Origin: Azolla caroliniana
Lineage: Eukaryota; Polypodiophyta
Length of the DNA stretch: 64,000 nt
Assembly: GCA_043228905.1 (NCBI GenBank)
Contig: JBHGNT010000001.1
Span: 28,520,001-28,584,000 of the forward strand
Reading direction: 5' to 3'
The position numbers were made by a program, and so were the translations under genes. Below the pieces are notes generated by a model, which had not been told where the DNA came from, searched no databases, and was given only the letters and a program-made list of their open reading frames with translations. This document shows, piece after piece, positions 32,013 to 45,300 of this stretch. Every line of letters starts with the position of its first letter. The first letter of the stretch is position 1.

Positions 32013-33390
32013 TTATGGGCATACCATAATAATGTCAAGATATATGCTACTAAATCATTCAATGAAACCTATGCCAAAACTATTGGACAACCCACACAAT
32101 GTTGCCAACTTGCCACCACAAATGCTCCTCATCATGATGACGATGATGATGGTAATAACAACAACAAAAATTCAACTTCCCCATCCATTGAAACCCCTAC
32201 CCAATTTGTGTCCCTATATCCCACTCACATATGTGAGTGAGTGGTTCAACCTTAGTTAGACTCCACAACATGATTTCCGTCAACTTTCCCATCTCGTTGT
32301 AAATCTCCACACCTCACACTTAGGCCATGATCTCCTCCCCTTACACCTTGACACTCCACTAATGACAAGTTTTTGGTTGCATGGTTCAATTGAAACAACA
32401 TAGGACTACAAATTATATAGTTTCATGATAGAAGTAGTGGTCAATCAAATGGTAGTTGTTAGGATTCTGTCCCTCCTAATGGGAGAAGTCAGTTGATCAA
32501 TTGGGAGAATATGTGATCGAACTCGGGTCGGTCGGCCGGATCGAGCAACGAGTCAAGTTGGTAGTTAATTGAGTGAAGAAAATGAAGAGTCGACCATTCA
32601 GGTCGACCAGAGGAATGATTTGGGGATCAATCAAATTGGAGGTCGACTTTATTGGTTGGATGAACCAAGCGAGGGATAGGCCAACCGGATGGTCGATGTA
32701 GGAGTTGGCTAACCGAATCAACTAAACTATCGATTTGTGGGTCAGACGGTCGAGTCGACCAGTCGGGCGATTTCATTGCTTTTTCGTTTTTACTATTCTA
32801 TATTGTTTTTGTTACCGCGCGAGATGTACAGGGATGGATAAGGGTGAAAGTCTATAGTTTTGTTGTTGTGTATGTGCAAATGTGCACGAGAGTGAGTGTA
32901 AGAGTGAGTATATGTGTAATTGTATGAACACATACACATGTGTGTGCATGTGGGTAGATATGAAAGGGTGTGAGTAATTTGGGTGTGTGAATGGATAGAG
33001 GGGTATGCACCCCTATGTATCTTATTCATGGACAACCCTCATTGTACTATTTAACCCCATATGGGGCATGCATGAAAGATAAGAAGAAGTATTCTCTCTC
33101 ATACACGTTAACCCCTTGGGGAGGGGGGTGAAGTCATTTTAGGTTCCACCCCCCACCCCACCCCACCCCATTAACAATTTTCCTACAACCCTAAGAATTT
33201 CAATCGAAATGGTCCATCATTGACTAAAGCACCCTATTATATAACTTCGTTGGACACATGTAAGCTCTCTCCCTTGCATTTATGCATGTCTGTCACTTGG
33301 CATTCATCCAACCATGTCATTTGGCAAGTATGTGTTAAGTGCCAAGATCTCATAATATTATATTTATAACATATATAAAATAACATTATA
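32013..33390. other. Intergenic DNA right of the transposon pile
   Basis: No gene recognised. 32460-32780 is unusually rich in GGTCGACC-like words, which suggests an unidentified repeat. 32860-33000 is GT/GAGT-rich, and 33118-33170 contains G and CCCCA runs. No LTR termini or coding domain are apparent. Confidence 0.5.
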
Positions 33391-33506
33391 TTGGTTAAAA
33401 GTTTAAATATATATATTGGGGGTCATGGGTTTAAACCTCTCTATTACCTTGGTTAAAAGTTTAAATATATATATGGGGGTCATGGGTTAAAACCTCTCTA
33501 TTACCT
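33391..33506. repeat. Tandem repeat, 2 x 58 bp
   Basis: The unit TTGGTTAAAAGTTTAAATA... starts at 33391 and again at 33449, with two or three differences. Each unit contains the GGGGGTCATGGGTT motif and ends CTCTCTATTACC. Confidence 0.9.
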
Positions 33507-33589
33507 TTTTGTGATGACATGATATATATTTATTTATGGTATTTTGTATAAATGTTTATGACATAAAGTTTGGTAAAGTCATTATCCTC

Positions 33590-34201
33590 CTTGGGAGAAA
33601 GCCATGTTTGAAGAGATACAAGATCTCTAAATCAATGAGACGTGGGACATTGTTCCATGACCACAAACGACACTAGGCCATCAATTGTTGGTAGGTCTAC
33701 ATGATAAGGTACAACTCTATCCATCGCTACAAATCCTGACTCCTTAAAAGGAGCAATAATTCAATTAATCGTTGATCACCATCGGGCGTCACATTCTCCT
33801 TAAGAAGTTGCATTATCTCCCAAACCAACTAAAAATACTCGAATGTTACTCTATCAAGCATACGTTCGAAGTATAGGGGTATGGTGCTCGTTGCTTGTGA
33901 AGTTGTGTGACTCAAGAAAATTCTCAAAGACTAACATATTGATTTACTGCCTAGTATGACACTAATACAATAACCTTAACGACATCCAACTAGCATGAAA
34001 CTCAATGTCCATGCATGTGTAAGGCACATCGAGGTGCATTTCCTTCATATTGAAGAATGGAGATGTCGATGATCTCCAACATATCTAGGTCAATCGATAA
34101 ACAACATATATATTTACCAAAATTCTAGGGCGGACAAACTTGGACAATTTTTTCCTCTACTAACCTATATCCACTTTATCCCCCAAGATTGAGGGAGAGT
34201 T
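33590..34201 (+). pseudogene. Decayed Ty1/copia reverse transcriptase/RNase H relic
   Basis: Short in-frame pieces, separated by stops and shifts, match copia pol: AMFEEIQDL and NETWDIVP (start of reverse transcriptase, 33600-33660), then SKYRGMVLVACEVV with LKKILKD (RNase H, about 33868-33935), VRHIEVHFLHIEEW (about 34020-34062) and a closing TTGAGGGAGAG purine tract (about 34189-34199). Most of reverse transcriptase between these is deleted. LTRs were not found. Confidence 0.75.
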
Positions 34202-35845
34202 CAAAAGTTATTAACAGCAATCCAAGCTCGTTAATCAACTTGGTGATACAATATAATTGATCTTTAATGGACATATTGAGATAAGAAGCTCAATCCTTCA
34301 CATCGTGTGAACACATGCGGGCATCAAATATCATAGGCTCCTTGTTATGCCTCTATCAGAAGGATGTAATGTAAAGGTTATTTCATACTCTCACCACTCT
34401 AATCATGATAACTAGTGACAAGATTATCATACATAAACCAAGACCTCCATCCTGTAAAGTGCATCGATCATTAGCATTTGATTAAGAATAATTTTATCAC
34501 TATAACTTCTCCCACTTCTTTATTAAGTTTTTGTCTTTGGATGTGTGTGTAAATATGCCTTTCGACTTATGAAAGAAAAAAATATTGTCATGACTAACTT
34601 AGAACAGACTTTAGAGCTCTAGGGATCAAAAATACTATTATGAATTCAATCCCACCACACACACCAATTAAGATGATGACTTGTCACCTTCCATAGTTGG
34701 CTCATGGGCCAATTTTGGCCTTAGAAGACGTTAATATTTCTTTCTCTCTCTCTCTCTCTCTAGTAAAAGCACACAATTATGTTAATTGTATGTAAAATCC
34801 ACTCATTACAACATTTATGAGTCTCCTCTAGATATCTATCCTATCCTTTTTAGGGAGAGAGATGTCTTGTAACACCACTAGAAAACCTGAATATGCATTT
34901 GAGGAAATGATCCCCACATGCTTTAATATTTGAAAATCCTAAATTAGAATACCTTTCAACTTCTTCATATACGTTGCACCCCATGTCTGCCATCAAACAT
35001 GAAAGCATTATGCATATTCCAATTGTGTTGTAGTACCCAATATCGTGAATTGGAACAATAACTCCATCTTGTCATTTGGACCATTTTGAGCATACTGTGA
35101 AAAAACCCATTGTTGAAAACTCAAAGAACAAGGTTAAAACTTGTCAAAAGTCCAATAAGTACTTCGAAATGATACACGTTATAGGACATTTAATTAACCT
35201 ATGTGTACTATCCTCCAACGGAATGGTGCAAATGAAACAAGTGTCTCTTTAAGGTTGAACCTCATGGGAGCACACCTATCATGACTCTCTATATGAATAC
35301 CTTTGCATGAAATAGCAAATGGGAATGCCAACCACGTTGTAATATTTGTCACCACCTTGCATTCAATTTACATATAGTCCACACCTTTTTTGCTTAAGTT
35401 TAGGAAATAGCCAAGATAATGATAATATTGCATAATGATACAATATATTTGTAGTCACCTGTAACAAGCATGCACAATCCTGTAATCGTTAATCCACCAA
35501 ATGTGTAACATTTGTTTGAATGGCAAAGATCCATACAACAATGGTATATCTTGCAATTTCTTCCAAATAAATCCATAGTTTGGGGGAATGCATCACCATT
35601 GTTTTACATTTTCAAACTCCAACAACCTTGATATATTCAACATCAACCACATCTCCCAAATGTACAACCCCCAATCAAAATAAATGATTGAATTGAGATC
35701 TAACCTTCTCTTTTCCGTGCCAATACAACACTCGAGAAGAAATTACCAATTCATTTTATAATGGATTACAAAATTCTCAATCACTTGACGATGCCCACTC
35801 AAAAAAATATAATGTATCTGGCAATGACCTTACCAATTGTTGTCT
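34202..35845. other. Intergenic DNA, no gene recognised
   Basis: AT-rich sequence with a TC microsatellite at about 34742-34761. The right part, from about 35500, may be the far end of the LINE relic that follows, but I see no conserved motif in it. Confidence 0.5.
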
Positions 35846-36402
35846 TCATACAGAATATTGAACCTTTAGAGGAATACATCCATTGAGTAATGGCCACCAC
35901 AATGCTTGAATCTTTGTTTTCCCATGCACCAATCCATCATGCTCAATAAAATATTGAATCATAGGTATCCATGGTTGGTCTTGTTGACACATATCTCGTA
36001 ATAATGCAAATCTACGAGCCATCAAATGCATTTCTAAAATCCAATATTGTTGCACCACCTAACCGTTTGGGAATAACGAAGTGGTCCCATAAAATCCATG
36101 TAACTCTCATTGTTTCCCCCTTCTACCATGATATGAATCAAAGAAGTTGCAACAATATTCGGAGTAACTCCACCATTAAGTATCACACGAGATGTTTCAT
36201 TTTGCCCTACCAAAAAAGACAAGTCCACACATATGTTGACCAAACCCCATATTATATATCACGCCTGAGAGAAAAGACCAATTAACATGATCATATGCTT
36301 TTTCCAAATCTAATTGTACCATAACCATTTCTTGGTGTGTATGTCGAGCATAATTGGTAGCCATTTAAACATTCAATACATTATGGAATATATTTCTACC
36401 TA
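35846..36402 (-). pseudogene. LINE reverse-transcriptase relic
   Basis: On the minus strand the order of motifs is that of plant L1-type LINE reverse transcriptase: GRNIFHNVLNV (about 36400-36368), then ATNYARHTHQEMVMVQLDLEK with AYDHVNWSFL (first catalytic motif, about 36362-36270), then SFLVGQNETSRVILNGG (about 36216-36166), the usual position of the substrate-binding loop. Several stops and frameshifts lie between them. The YADD-type motif is not evident. A frame at 36058-35846 (ARRFALLRDMCQQ) could be the C-terminal part. Confidence 0.65.
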
Positions 36403-39400
36403 TAATAAAACCATATTGACATTAATACATTGAGGTAAGAATCTTGTAATTATATTAGATAATGTCTTTGCAAACACTTTGTACAACCCTCCTATCATGT
36501 ACACACACATGTACATGATATGTATCTCACTTAATTGACCCCCATATATAGAAGTTTAGAACTATATTCTCTCGTTTTTTCTAATGAATGATTGTTATAG
36601 TTATTGCAATTCGTAACAATACATAATACCTTATAAGTGCAAGTCCCTTGAATCATTCTACCTCTTAACAAATTTGACCTTGCATTTAATATAGTATATC
36701 CTTGTGTTAGTTTTACTAAGCTAGAATAACCTTTAGATGATGATGCCCCCACCTCCCGAAATAAAGAGCACTAAAAACAACATCATCTCATAATCTCTAG
36801 CCTTTGATTTTTTTCATAGTTGTGAAATAGCGACAACTTGTGATTGCTCGTAAATATTCATAAACACTCAAAATCATTATCAACGTCGTACGTGCATACA
36901 TATGTATATCAAATCATTACAATTTCCAAGAACAAAAAAGGATCATACGAGGTTTTCACACACCTCGTCTCATAAGAGGATCACACCCTTTCCAAAAAAT
37001 AACCATGAAGACACCAACCTTGGCATCAAGTTATGAACACCAAGAGTAATGCACTCACCAAGTAAGAATGGAGCTTGATCTCAATGGGATCCTCCGCCTC
37101 AAGTGACCAATACCCTCCCAAGAGAAGGAATTTACGTGAGTTTTCCAAAACCACTTGAATTGTTCATGTGAACACACAACTCAAAGAATGATTTTACCAC
37201 AACACCTCATTGGACCATGAGACAATTTTAGAAAATGTACATTTGGTTCTTTATGTTTTTAGGTGGCATTAAGTTTACCCCTATCCACTCTACGTGTGTT
37301 TTAGGTAGCAAATGTCCTAATTTGTTAAAGGTATATGAATAAGACTTGGAGTGTAAATCATGTGTGTTTATTTTTCAAGTACATGTGGACCGACAACTTT
37401 AAGCAACAAAGAGTTTTTACGAATAAAACTTAGTGATAAAAGTATCCCAAATTCTGAAACATTATTCAAGTTGTTAACATCTAAAGCAAGATCATGGTGA
37501 TAAGACAAGAAATCACGTGTATCTTGTGGAGAGAACCCTTTCATCATAACGCGTTACACACCTAATCATCGTCAACCGAAAACAATGATATGAAACTATA
37601 TCTTCCAATAGATATTGTTCACTCTTGAAGCTGACCCAAAAAATCCACCTAGTAGCTAGAATGGTAATGGAAAATGGAGAAATATAAAAAGCCATCATCA
37701 CTTTTTCCAATGATGAACGAATGAAATGATTAACATAATCTTTAATAGTCTTTCCAATATTGTTGTTGAATGTTCCTTACGAATGTGGCAACTCCACCTA
37801 AACTACGTGGGTAGTCATGAATAACATGGACATGCACTCCAACCTAAAGTATATTAAGATGCATAACACCTCATGCGATAGATGTTGTTCCATTGAAGAT
37901 GAAAATCTGGAAAAGGGGATCACTTCATCAAGCAATGCTATAATGATTCATTAATTTTCCTCTTTTTCCAAATGGATGCATCTCAAAAATAAAAAGGAAA
38001 TCACACCAAGGTTTTTTGATAAATAGGTCAAGACAAACCTACTATCTTACTTTTGTTTTCTATTGGAAGTTTGCATTCAACGCATAAATTGTGCATATTC
38101 ACCTACTGACGAGGCAATTGTTTATATCCTCAAGACACATTGGGGTAACGGGTTAACGGTGGGCAAGGTGTTACTTTGGTGGCACCATTTTCCCATGTCC
38201 ATCTGGGCATTGGATGGTGTTTATGCAAGTTTAAGTGCTTGGGAAGGGAAATAGTCCTCTACTCAAGGTGCTCACATAAATATAATAATAAGCAAAACCC
38301 GAAGGTGGATGAGTACATGGAAAGGAAAGTTCAAAGGAATGAATTGACATAAAAACTACTCATTTCCTTTGGAGAGATCTGACTGACTGACTGGTGGTAC
38401 AAATTTGGATCTTCCAAGATTTAAAATATTGATACCTTTCTTGGGATAATATGGTACATCTCAACACAAGAGAATAACAAGGGTTTAGGGTTGGCAGTCA
38501 ACATAAGGCCATGTGCTGTCTAAGAAGGTCCTCTAAAATCAATATATGAACCGATGAGTTCGAGAAGGAGTCTACAAGAAAATGTCGGAATTTTTTCTTG
38601 CCAAAAGAGAGGCAACCTTCCCTTGGGCTCACAAAAGAAACCCTTTTCCAACAATGAATTGAGATGTTCGTTCATGTGTTTTCTAATATAAACCGGGTTT
38701 TGAGCATATAGAATTTCGTGAAAAATCCACTTTAATGTTCAAGAAACATAGCATTGACATCGATTTTGCTAAGGGTTGAATGTTTGGTTTTCATACATTA
38801 AGTCGATAAAAACATAACCGACAGTAACAATATTAAAAACGTATAGTTTAGATATATGCAAATATTTTGTAGATCCAGGTCTTGAATATTTTTAGTCGGT
38901 AAAACTACCCTATTAGATCCATCCATATACCCTTATCCTTCATGCTTTTTTTTATCGCAATACACAATGTCATAACCTTGACTTAGCACTATTACCACTT
39001 AGTTGAAGCCCTAGAAAGCTCAAGTCACAACTAAACCACAACAAGATGGAATAAACAAGTTAAAATTGGAATATAGGTGCATAAATAGACAAATTTGCCC
39101 ACAAGCAAGCAAGGTAGCCCTCTAGAGGTATTCTTTTACTAAAAATATTTTGTCACGAAGTAGGCTATTCGCCTTGCATTTACTTTTGTGTTTTGCTTCT
39201 CCTCAACTCAAATTCTATTGCAATATAAAGCAATATTAAACGTTGTCACCTTCATAACAACCTCCATAGTAAATGTGGCGAATTGAAAGATAAATAAACC
39301 AACAAGAGGTTACTCAATCATGGCAATGAATAAGCCCATTTTTTCCACAAGCGACAAACATGCAAACGATTGCACGGTAGGCACAATCCTGATCACAATC

Positions 39401-39866
39401 CCACAATGTTAGGACAAGTCATAATCAAGACTATGTGAACCAAAATATGGAAAAAGCTTTGTTAATATTTGCAAACTAAGTATATGGAATCCCAACTCTC
39501 CAACATATTTGAGTTTTGATAAAGTTCTTATATACCATCTCTTCACATAAAAATTGTGTGCTCGATTCAACACTTTCAAACGATTTCTAAAAAAAATTAT
39601 AATGCTAGCAAGGAGTATACATATTTGAGTTGTTCAGTATAAGGAGCCGCCTTTGATCAGATTTGTGAAGATTTACAAGGGGTTAGTTTCAAGTTTACTA
39701 TGGAGACACAACATCGAGATTACATCATTGACAAAGCGACCACATGTTCCCAATGCAATGGTCAGTTTGACCAGCCGGCCAATATGCTCCATGGAAGGAG
39801 AGAGGGGCAAAAGCAAGAAAGATGCATCTAAGAATGAGAATATGGAATAGGGTGATTGATCTTCCA
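36403..39866. other. Intergenic AT-rich DNA, no gene recognised
   Basis: No frame of significance and no transposon termini seen in 3.4 kb. Short frames such as 38063-38254 (plus) carry no recognisable domain. Confidence 0.5.
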
Positions 39867-39887
39867 TGTGTGTGTGTGTGTGTGTGT
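39867..39887. repeat. GT microsatellite
   Basis: About ten GT units, followed by a T-rich region with CTTT and CTTG runs (39910-40010). It lies about 380 bp beyond the stop codon of the purine permease gene. Confidence 0.95.
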
Positions 39888-40269
39888 TTTATCTTTTTGA
39901 TGGTTGTTTTTCATTTTCTTTCTTTCTTTTTGGTTTTTTATCTCTTAACGAACATTTGATGGTAAAGATACCACCACACCTTTCTTTCTTGCTTGCTTGC
40001 TTTTCTTTTTTGTGTACATATACATTGGTTTCTTTTGGAGTGTCGTAGTAGGGGTGAGACGGTGATGCATTCATTCAATACGGGGAATGTGGGTGTACCG
40101 CATCTTTTCTTGTGAAATATATATGTATATATATACTACGGGTTCTTGTGGGCGGGCGTTCATGTCCGGGCGGGCGGGCTAGGGCATAAAAAAAGGCCAA
40201 TGGAGAGAGGAGGTGTGCGGGGGGGGGGGCGTGTCCAGCAGAGGGTAGGACGGACATATATTGGGTGGG

Positions 40270-41616
40270 TCATTGGGGGAGGGAGGAGATCTTCTTAATT
40301 TTCTTGGTGTGGAGGTAACCACCGTAGAGGTAGGAGAGGAAGCCCCAGAGGGAGAGGAGCATAGCAATGGCCTTTACGGGGGAGAAGGTGTCACGGAAGA
40401 AGGCCAGGGCGAGGAGGGGTAGGACGGGGATCATGGCGGTCATAAAGACGCAGGACATGAGGGGGGAGGCCAAGAAGACGATGCCCACCCCGCCCACCAC
40501 GTAGAGCTGCCACCCGACGGCGGAGAAGGCCAGGGTGGCGACGTAGGCGGCGACGCCCAGGTCGAAGGCGGCGGCCTCCTGGCGGAGGGCCCCGAAGTCG
40601 CCGCCGGCCCACATGCCCAGGAGGGAGCAGAGGGAGGCGACCATGGACACCCCAACCTGGACCTCCATCACCACCACGAAGCTACTGCTCCTGCTCCTGG
40701 CGGCGGCGGCGGCTCCCCTGCTGCTGCTGCTGCTGCTGCTGTTCCTGGAGCCACCAGACCCATCCCCATCTTCCGCTAACACTCGCCTGTACATCAGCTC
40801 CATTAGCGGCAGGAGGAGCGCGAAGAGCGCCGACGCCAGCACCGTGACCACCACCCCCACCGCGTACTGGCCCTGGCTCGTCCCCTCCGGCCTCTCCGAC
40901 GCCGACGTCACCGCCAGCAGCACCGTGCCCAGCGTGATCACCACCACCGCGTTCAGCGCCTGCCACGTGAGACGCTGCCCCACCAGCAGGTACGAGAAGA
41001 CGGCGTTGAAGGCCAGCTGGGAGGAGCAGAGCAGCGAGTTGGTGGAGACGGACAGGTAGGAGAGACCCCAGGAGTACAGCAGGTTGTCCAGCGCCGTCAG
41101 CGACCCCAGCGCCAGGAAGCACAACACCAGTTTCGGGGTGGCCAGGGTGCGTGGCAACCATAACGACGACGAAGACGACCACTCCTTCTGCTCCTGCTGA
41201 TGACCGCCTCCCCCCCGGCGGCGGCGCCACTGCGCGTAGTAGGAGATGGCCAAAGGGATGAGGAGGATCGGCCACCCCGTGCACTCGATCCACGTGTACA
41301 GCCACCGCCGGGAGCCGCCGTGCACGAAGTAGAGCCGCCCCAGCAGCGTGGCCGACGACAGGCCCAGCACCAATGCCGCACTGCTCGCCGCCATCAGGCC
41401 CCAGTAGCCCAATCCCTTCCCGAACAGCTCCAGCCGCCCATCCCCATCCTCCGACAACGACTTCTGGTCTGAACCCACCTCCATCGCCGCCGCCGCCGCC
41501 GCCGCCGCACGACTGTCAGCCGCTTCCTCCGCCGCCGCTGCCGCTTGCGCTTGAGCCTTCTCCATGTCTGCAGGAGTAACTATCACCACATGCTCCGCCG
41601 CCGAAGCCACCGCCAT
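40270..41616 (-). CDS. Purine permease (PUP family) membrane transporter, single exon
   Basis: From the ATG at 41616 (context CACCATGGC) the frame gives 448 residues and ends at TGA, 40270. Plant PUPs are about 10-helix proton-coupled carriers of adenine, cytokinins and related compounds. Hallmarks are RLYFVHGGSRRWLYTW and GWP (94-116), LDNLLYSWGLSYLSVSTNS with SQLAFN (176-204), LLPLMELMYRR (268-278) and the end SLWGFLSYLYGGY (422-434). Several hydrophobic helices fit membrane spans. Unusual are an Ala-rich, acidic N-terminus (1-65), a basic Gly/Arg loop (130-146), and a Ser/Ala-rich insertion (283-312) between helices. The frame is open further upstream but without ATG, so this start is preferred. 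GC content is far above the flanks. The substrate cannot be read from the sequence. Confidence 0.93.
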   Translation of the reverse strand: MAVASAAEHVVIVTPADMEKAQAQAAAAAEEAADSRAAAAAAAAMEVGSDQKSLSEDGDGRLELFGKGLGYWGLMAASSAALVLGLSSATLLGRLYFVHGGSRRWLYTWIECTGWPILLIPLAISYYAQWRRRRGGGGHQQEQKEWSSSSSLWLPRTLATPKLVLCFLALGSLTALDNLLYSWGLSYLSVSTNSLLCSSQLAFNAVFSYLLVGQRLTWQALNAVVVITLGTVLLAVTSASERPEGTSQGQYAVGVVVTVLASALFALLLPLMELMYRRVLAEDGDGSGGSRNSSSSSSSRGAAAAARSRSSSFVVVMEVQVGVSMVASLCSLLGMWAGGDFGALRQEAAAFDLGVAAYVATLAFSAVGWQLYVVGGVGIVFLASPLMSCVFMTAMIPVLPLLALAFFRDTFSPVKAIAMLLSLWGFLSYLYGGYLHTKKIKKISSLPQ

Positions 41617-42101
41617 GGTGTGAGGGATCGGACCCGCAATTGATTGAGCTCTACTCTGCACGTTGCCTCGCGCAATTTCAGCCGCCGCCAACGATTGGAA
41701 GGCGTCCTAATGTGGGTGCGAGTTAATTAATGTGCTGCAATTCTAGAAATTGGCTCCGATTTCAGCTCCCATTGAAGGAGGAGGAGGAGGAGGAGGAGGA
41801 CCAAGAAGAAGAACAGGTAGTAATAATCGGTTGCAATTGAGAGGGAAGGGGGCGGGGGAATCTAAATAAGGAGCTCTGTAAGTAGTTTGCAATCAATCCA
41901 GGAGGAGATTTGGAATAGGAGAATGGATGGATGAATGGAAGTAATTTAATAATCGGAGGTGTCGGATCGGTTGGGGATGGGGATAATTCGATAGATGGAA
42001 GGGTGATTGGATTGATCGCTACTTAATTGGAGATGGAGATGGAGATGGAGTTGTTTGCTTGAGTGATTGACTGAATTGTGAGAGGGGGAAGGAGGTGGTT
42101 G
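41617..42101 (-). promoter_or_regulatory. 5' UTR/promoter region of the purine permease gene
   Basis: About 500 bp upstream of the start codon are moderately GC-rich and contain GGA-repeat (41780-41801) and GGAGAT-repeat (42030-42049) runs on the plus strand, CT-rich on the transcribed strand, as in many plant 5' UTRs. I cannot place the transcription start; no strong TATA box is seen close by. Confidence 0.45.
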
Positions 42102-42242
42102 AGAGCAGAGAGAGAGAGAGAGAAAGAGCAGAACAGAGGAGGTAAATGAAAGAAGTTTGGGGCAAACATATCTGCACCCAAATCGCGCCTTTTAAAATAA
42201 CGAGATACAGAGAGAGGAGAGAAGAGAGAGAGAGAGAGAGAG

Positions 42243-42304
<62 letters not shown>

Positions 42305-42316
42305 TGTGCGCGCGCG
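42102..42316. repeat. GA and GT microsatellites upstream of the purine permease gene
   Basis: A GA run at about 42107-42121 is followed by an AGAGAGG-rich run (42209-42241) that passes directly into about 35 GT units (42242-42316, ending GCGCGCGTGTGT). The long alternating purine-pyrimidine tract could adopt left-handed DNA. It lies about 600 bp upstream of the gene's start codon. Confidence 0.95.
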
Positions 42317-45300
42317 TGTGTATTGTGGTGGTGGGGAGGGGGCTTATAAATGCAAATAAATAAAATATGTTTGATTTTTTACTTTCTATTATTTATTTTA
42401 TTTCTTAATTATTATTCTCACTCCCCTTGTCCCCCTCCCCCTTCCCCGCTTTCTCTTCTTCATACTGTAAATTCTGTAATTGAAGGAATGAATGAATCCT
42501 TCCTCACACACAACACCACAAGACTCCAAAATGCTTCATCTCCTTCTTTGTCTCCCCATTCATACATACATTCTCCTCTATACCCCCGAGATGCACTTCT
42601 TCTTCTTCGTATTCTTCTTCTTCTCCGGGCATTTCATCTCGTCGTGACAGTCAGTGGGCTTCCGTTTCCCACTCAAACGACACGGAACTTACATGCCTTA
42701 GAAGGCATGTAGTAATTCTTGGAACACAACCCCACCCATCTTGGATAGATGGATGGATGGATGGGGAGGAGAGGAGTTCCCTCATCACTCGTAGGCACCG
42801 AAACTATCGGTGTGAAGCCTAGCACGGAAAGAACGTGCCAAGAGACTCAAAATTATGTGGCCGACATACATGTTTGACGTTGAGCTAGAGGTTGTTGCCT
42901 ACCTTAACACGTTGTTGGTTCGTAACTTTTGATGTCATAAGCACTTTTTATCTCGCATTTTGCGATCTTAATCACACCTAGTCATTAACTATAGATCCAC
43001 CAACAAAGGCTATGCTTCCCTAGTTAAAGAAATGTGTAGGCATGGTGCCATGACAAGAAGATTCACACTGTTGAGTGTGTGCACGCCATTCATTTTCGTA
43101 TATAATCTCCATATTCATGCTAAAAAAATGATAAAAAGAATATGGAAAGAAGAACAAAAACCAAAGTCCATGTGTCACACATCCATTGGGAATGAATTCA
43201 AGAGCATGCTTTCAACCAGGGCAAAAAACTGGCGTTTGTCCCAACAATGTTGCACTCCTACACAACATTAGTGAAGAAAACTATATGTCACCCATGGTTT
43301 CCTCATAGATGTTTGGTCAATAATTCCATCCACCCTTGGGATATGCTTGGCATATTAAGGCCCAACGGTAAGTTTTTAGAACTACATGTCTTTTAAAGGA
43401 AACTAATGAAGGCTAGAATTTGGAAGTCAATATGTCTCCACTCTCCCATGGCCACATGTCAAGCTCCTTTGCATGATCACAAAGGCGTAAAACGTCCTTC
43501 TTTTCCACCCATCGAACTCATCGAATTGCCAAAACCACTTGTGAACTTAAGATTTTGCCTTCCTTTCCACCACCCTAATTGTCATGTATCATTGTTTTGT
43601 CGAGTTCATTTATCTAACTTGAACATAAAACTTTGCCCTTCTTTTGTCATGTCACATTCCCACCTTTTATTTGAACGCACTCTAAGAAGTAAAACCCTCC
43701 CTCCAACTTTCACAATCCACAACTGAAAAATACAAAACAAAGAAAAAGGTTCTCTAGCCACTGGCTTTGAGATTTGCTTACTAAAAATCAAATCTTCCCT
43801 TTCATTATTTTCTATGTGACAAGAAAGTGTTTTAAAATTTGTTGGAATTTGGAACTACAAAAATTTTAGGTGGACGCATTAGAAAGGATTCTTTAATAAT
43901 TGTGTTGCTTTAGATGCGTTAGGACCCAATTATTCTTGTAAATAGTTACAATCATCAACTTAAATGTGAATGGCAACTGAAAAACTCACTCGAGGACCGT
44001 CAACCTTAACTTGAGACGGCAATGATGACAATCTCGCCCCTAATTGATTGGATTGGAAAACACATTATCAACATAACTAGTAATGGAGGGATCATCCTTT
44101 ACTTCCAAAGTGTATCTACATCACAAGCAAGTAGGAAGGCGAGGCTTTGGAAAATGTGAGATTAACTAAAGGATGTGTACAAGAGTTAGATGGTGATATG
44201 GTGTGTTGAAATTAAGGGAGATTTCTTTTTAAGTGAGACGATAGTAATGAGACAATCCATCCTTTCTTGGATTGCACAAACAAATTGGCCTTTCGATTGA
44301 AGTGAAAATAAAAGGAGAGAGAAGTTGCATTGGTTTGGTGTTTGTCGTACATGTGAACACTTTGCGGTTGGGACAAGCATTTTTCGAGTAGACTATTTAA
44401 AACTTCAAATTTTCCCAAACCCGAAGAAACGAAACCCTACTATTGTCTTCGACTTCCCCCATATCTCGCTTTTATCTTTGTCCCTACATCCTCTCAACAT
44501 AGAATCATCGAGGTATTTCTTTCCGCTGTACATCTTGGAATTTTCAAACTCTCCTTTTGTAAAAGAAGATTTGGTGTGTCCTCTATGTATAATGTGTATG
44601 CCAATCTTTATTTTGTTTTTGGGGATACCATTCCTATAATCCCACATTAAATCTCCCTACTCCTATTTTTAGATTGGACAAGCCATGTAGAATCTATTAT
44701 TGTATGTTCATGTAAACATGCATAGGGGTGTATCTCTCTCTCTCTAGTTCAATGAACACTATGGGCTCAACCCTATCTCTTATATCACAATTGAGCTCCT
44801 ATGGACCTTAAAGTGGCATATATTTATCTCTTTCACACACGTGCATTCTCTACAATGCGAGACATGGCTTTGAACTCATCGACTATGCATGGTTTGCCGC
44901 GAACAAGTTTGCGAGTTTGAGAATCACACTCCATTGTAAATTAGTTCTCCACCTTTGATCACATTTTATCTTTTGAAACCTACGTTTTCAATTGATACCA
45001 AATCCGTATGCATATTTCCCTCTTGACCACAACGCATTCTCCATTGCAATTTTTGTTGGTGAAATTATTGAATAATGAAACTCCCTTATCAACTCAACAC
45101 ATACTATGTGAACATGTTGTTCCTTTGGCCCATATGCATATCATATTTGGCCTCCAAAGATAATAATGAAGTTTATTTATCTTTATCTAAATATATCATC
45201 ATACATGTGTATTGAAACATTGTAACCTATTCATACATTTTGTATATCACCCCTCTTGCCAATATACACATGCGATGGATAACTTTTGTGTTTCTAATGA

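Noticed and set aside
40613-41472. Long frames on both strands overlapping the permease gene
   Set aside because: They are shadows of the GC-rich permease coding sequence: low-complexity, no start context, no domain.
43406-43726. 106-codon plus-strand frame
   Set aside because: No domain, no gene context, AT-rich codons like the surrounding non-coding DNA.
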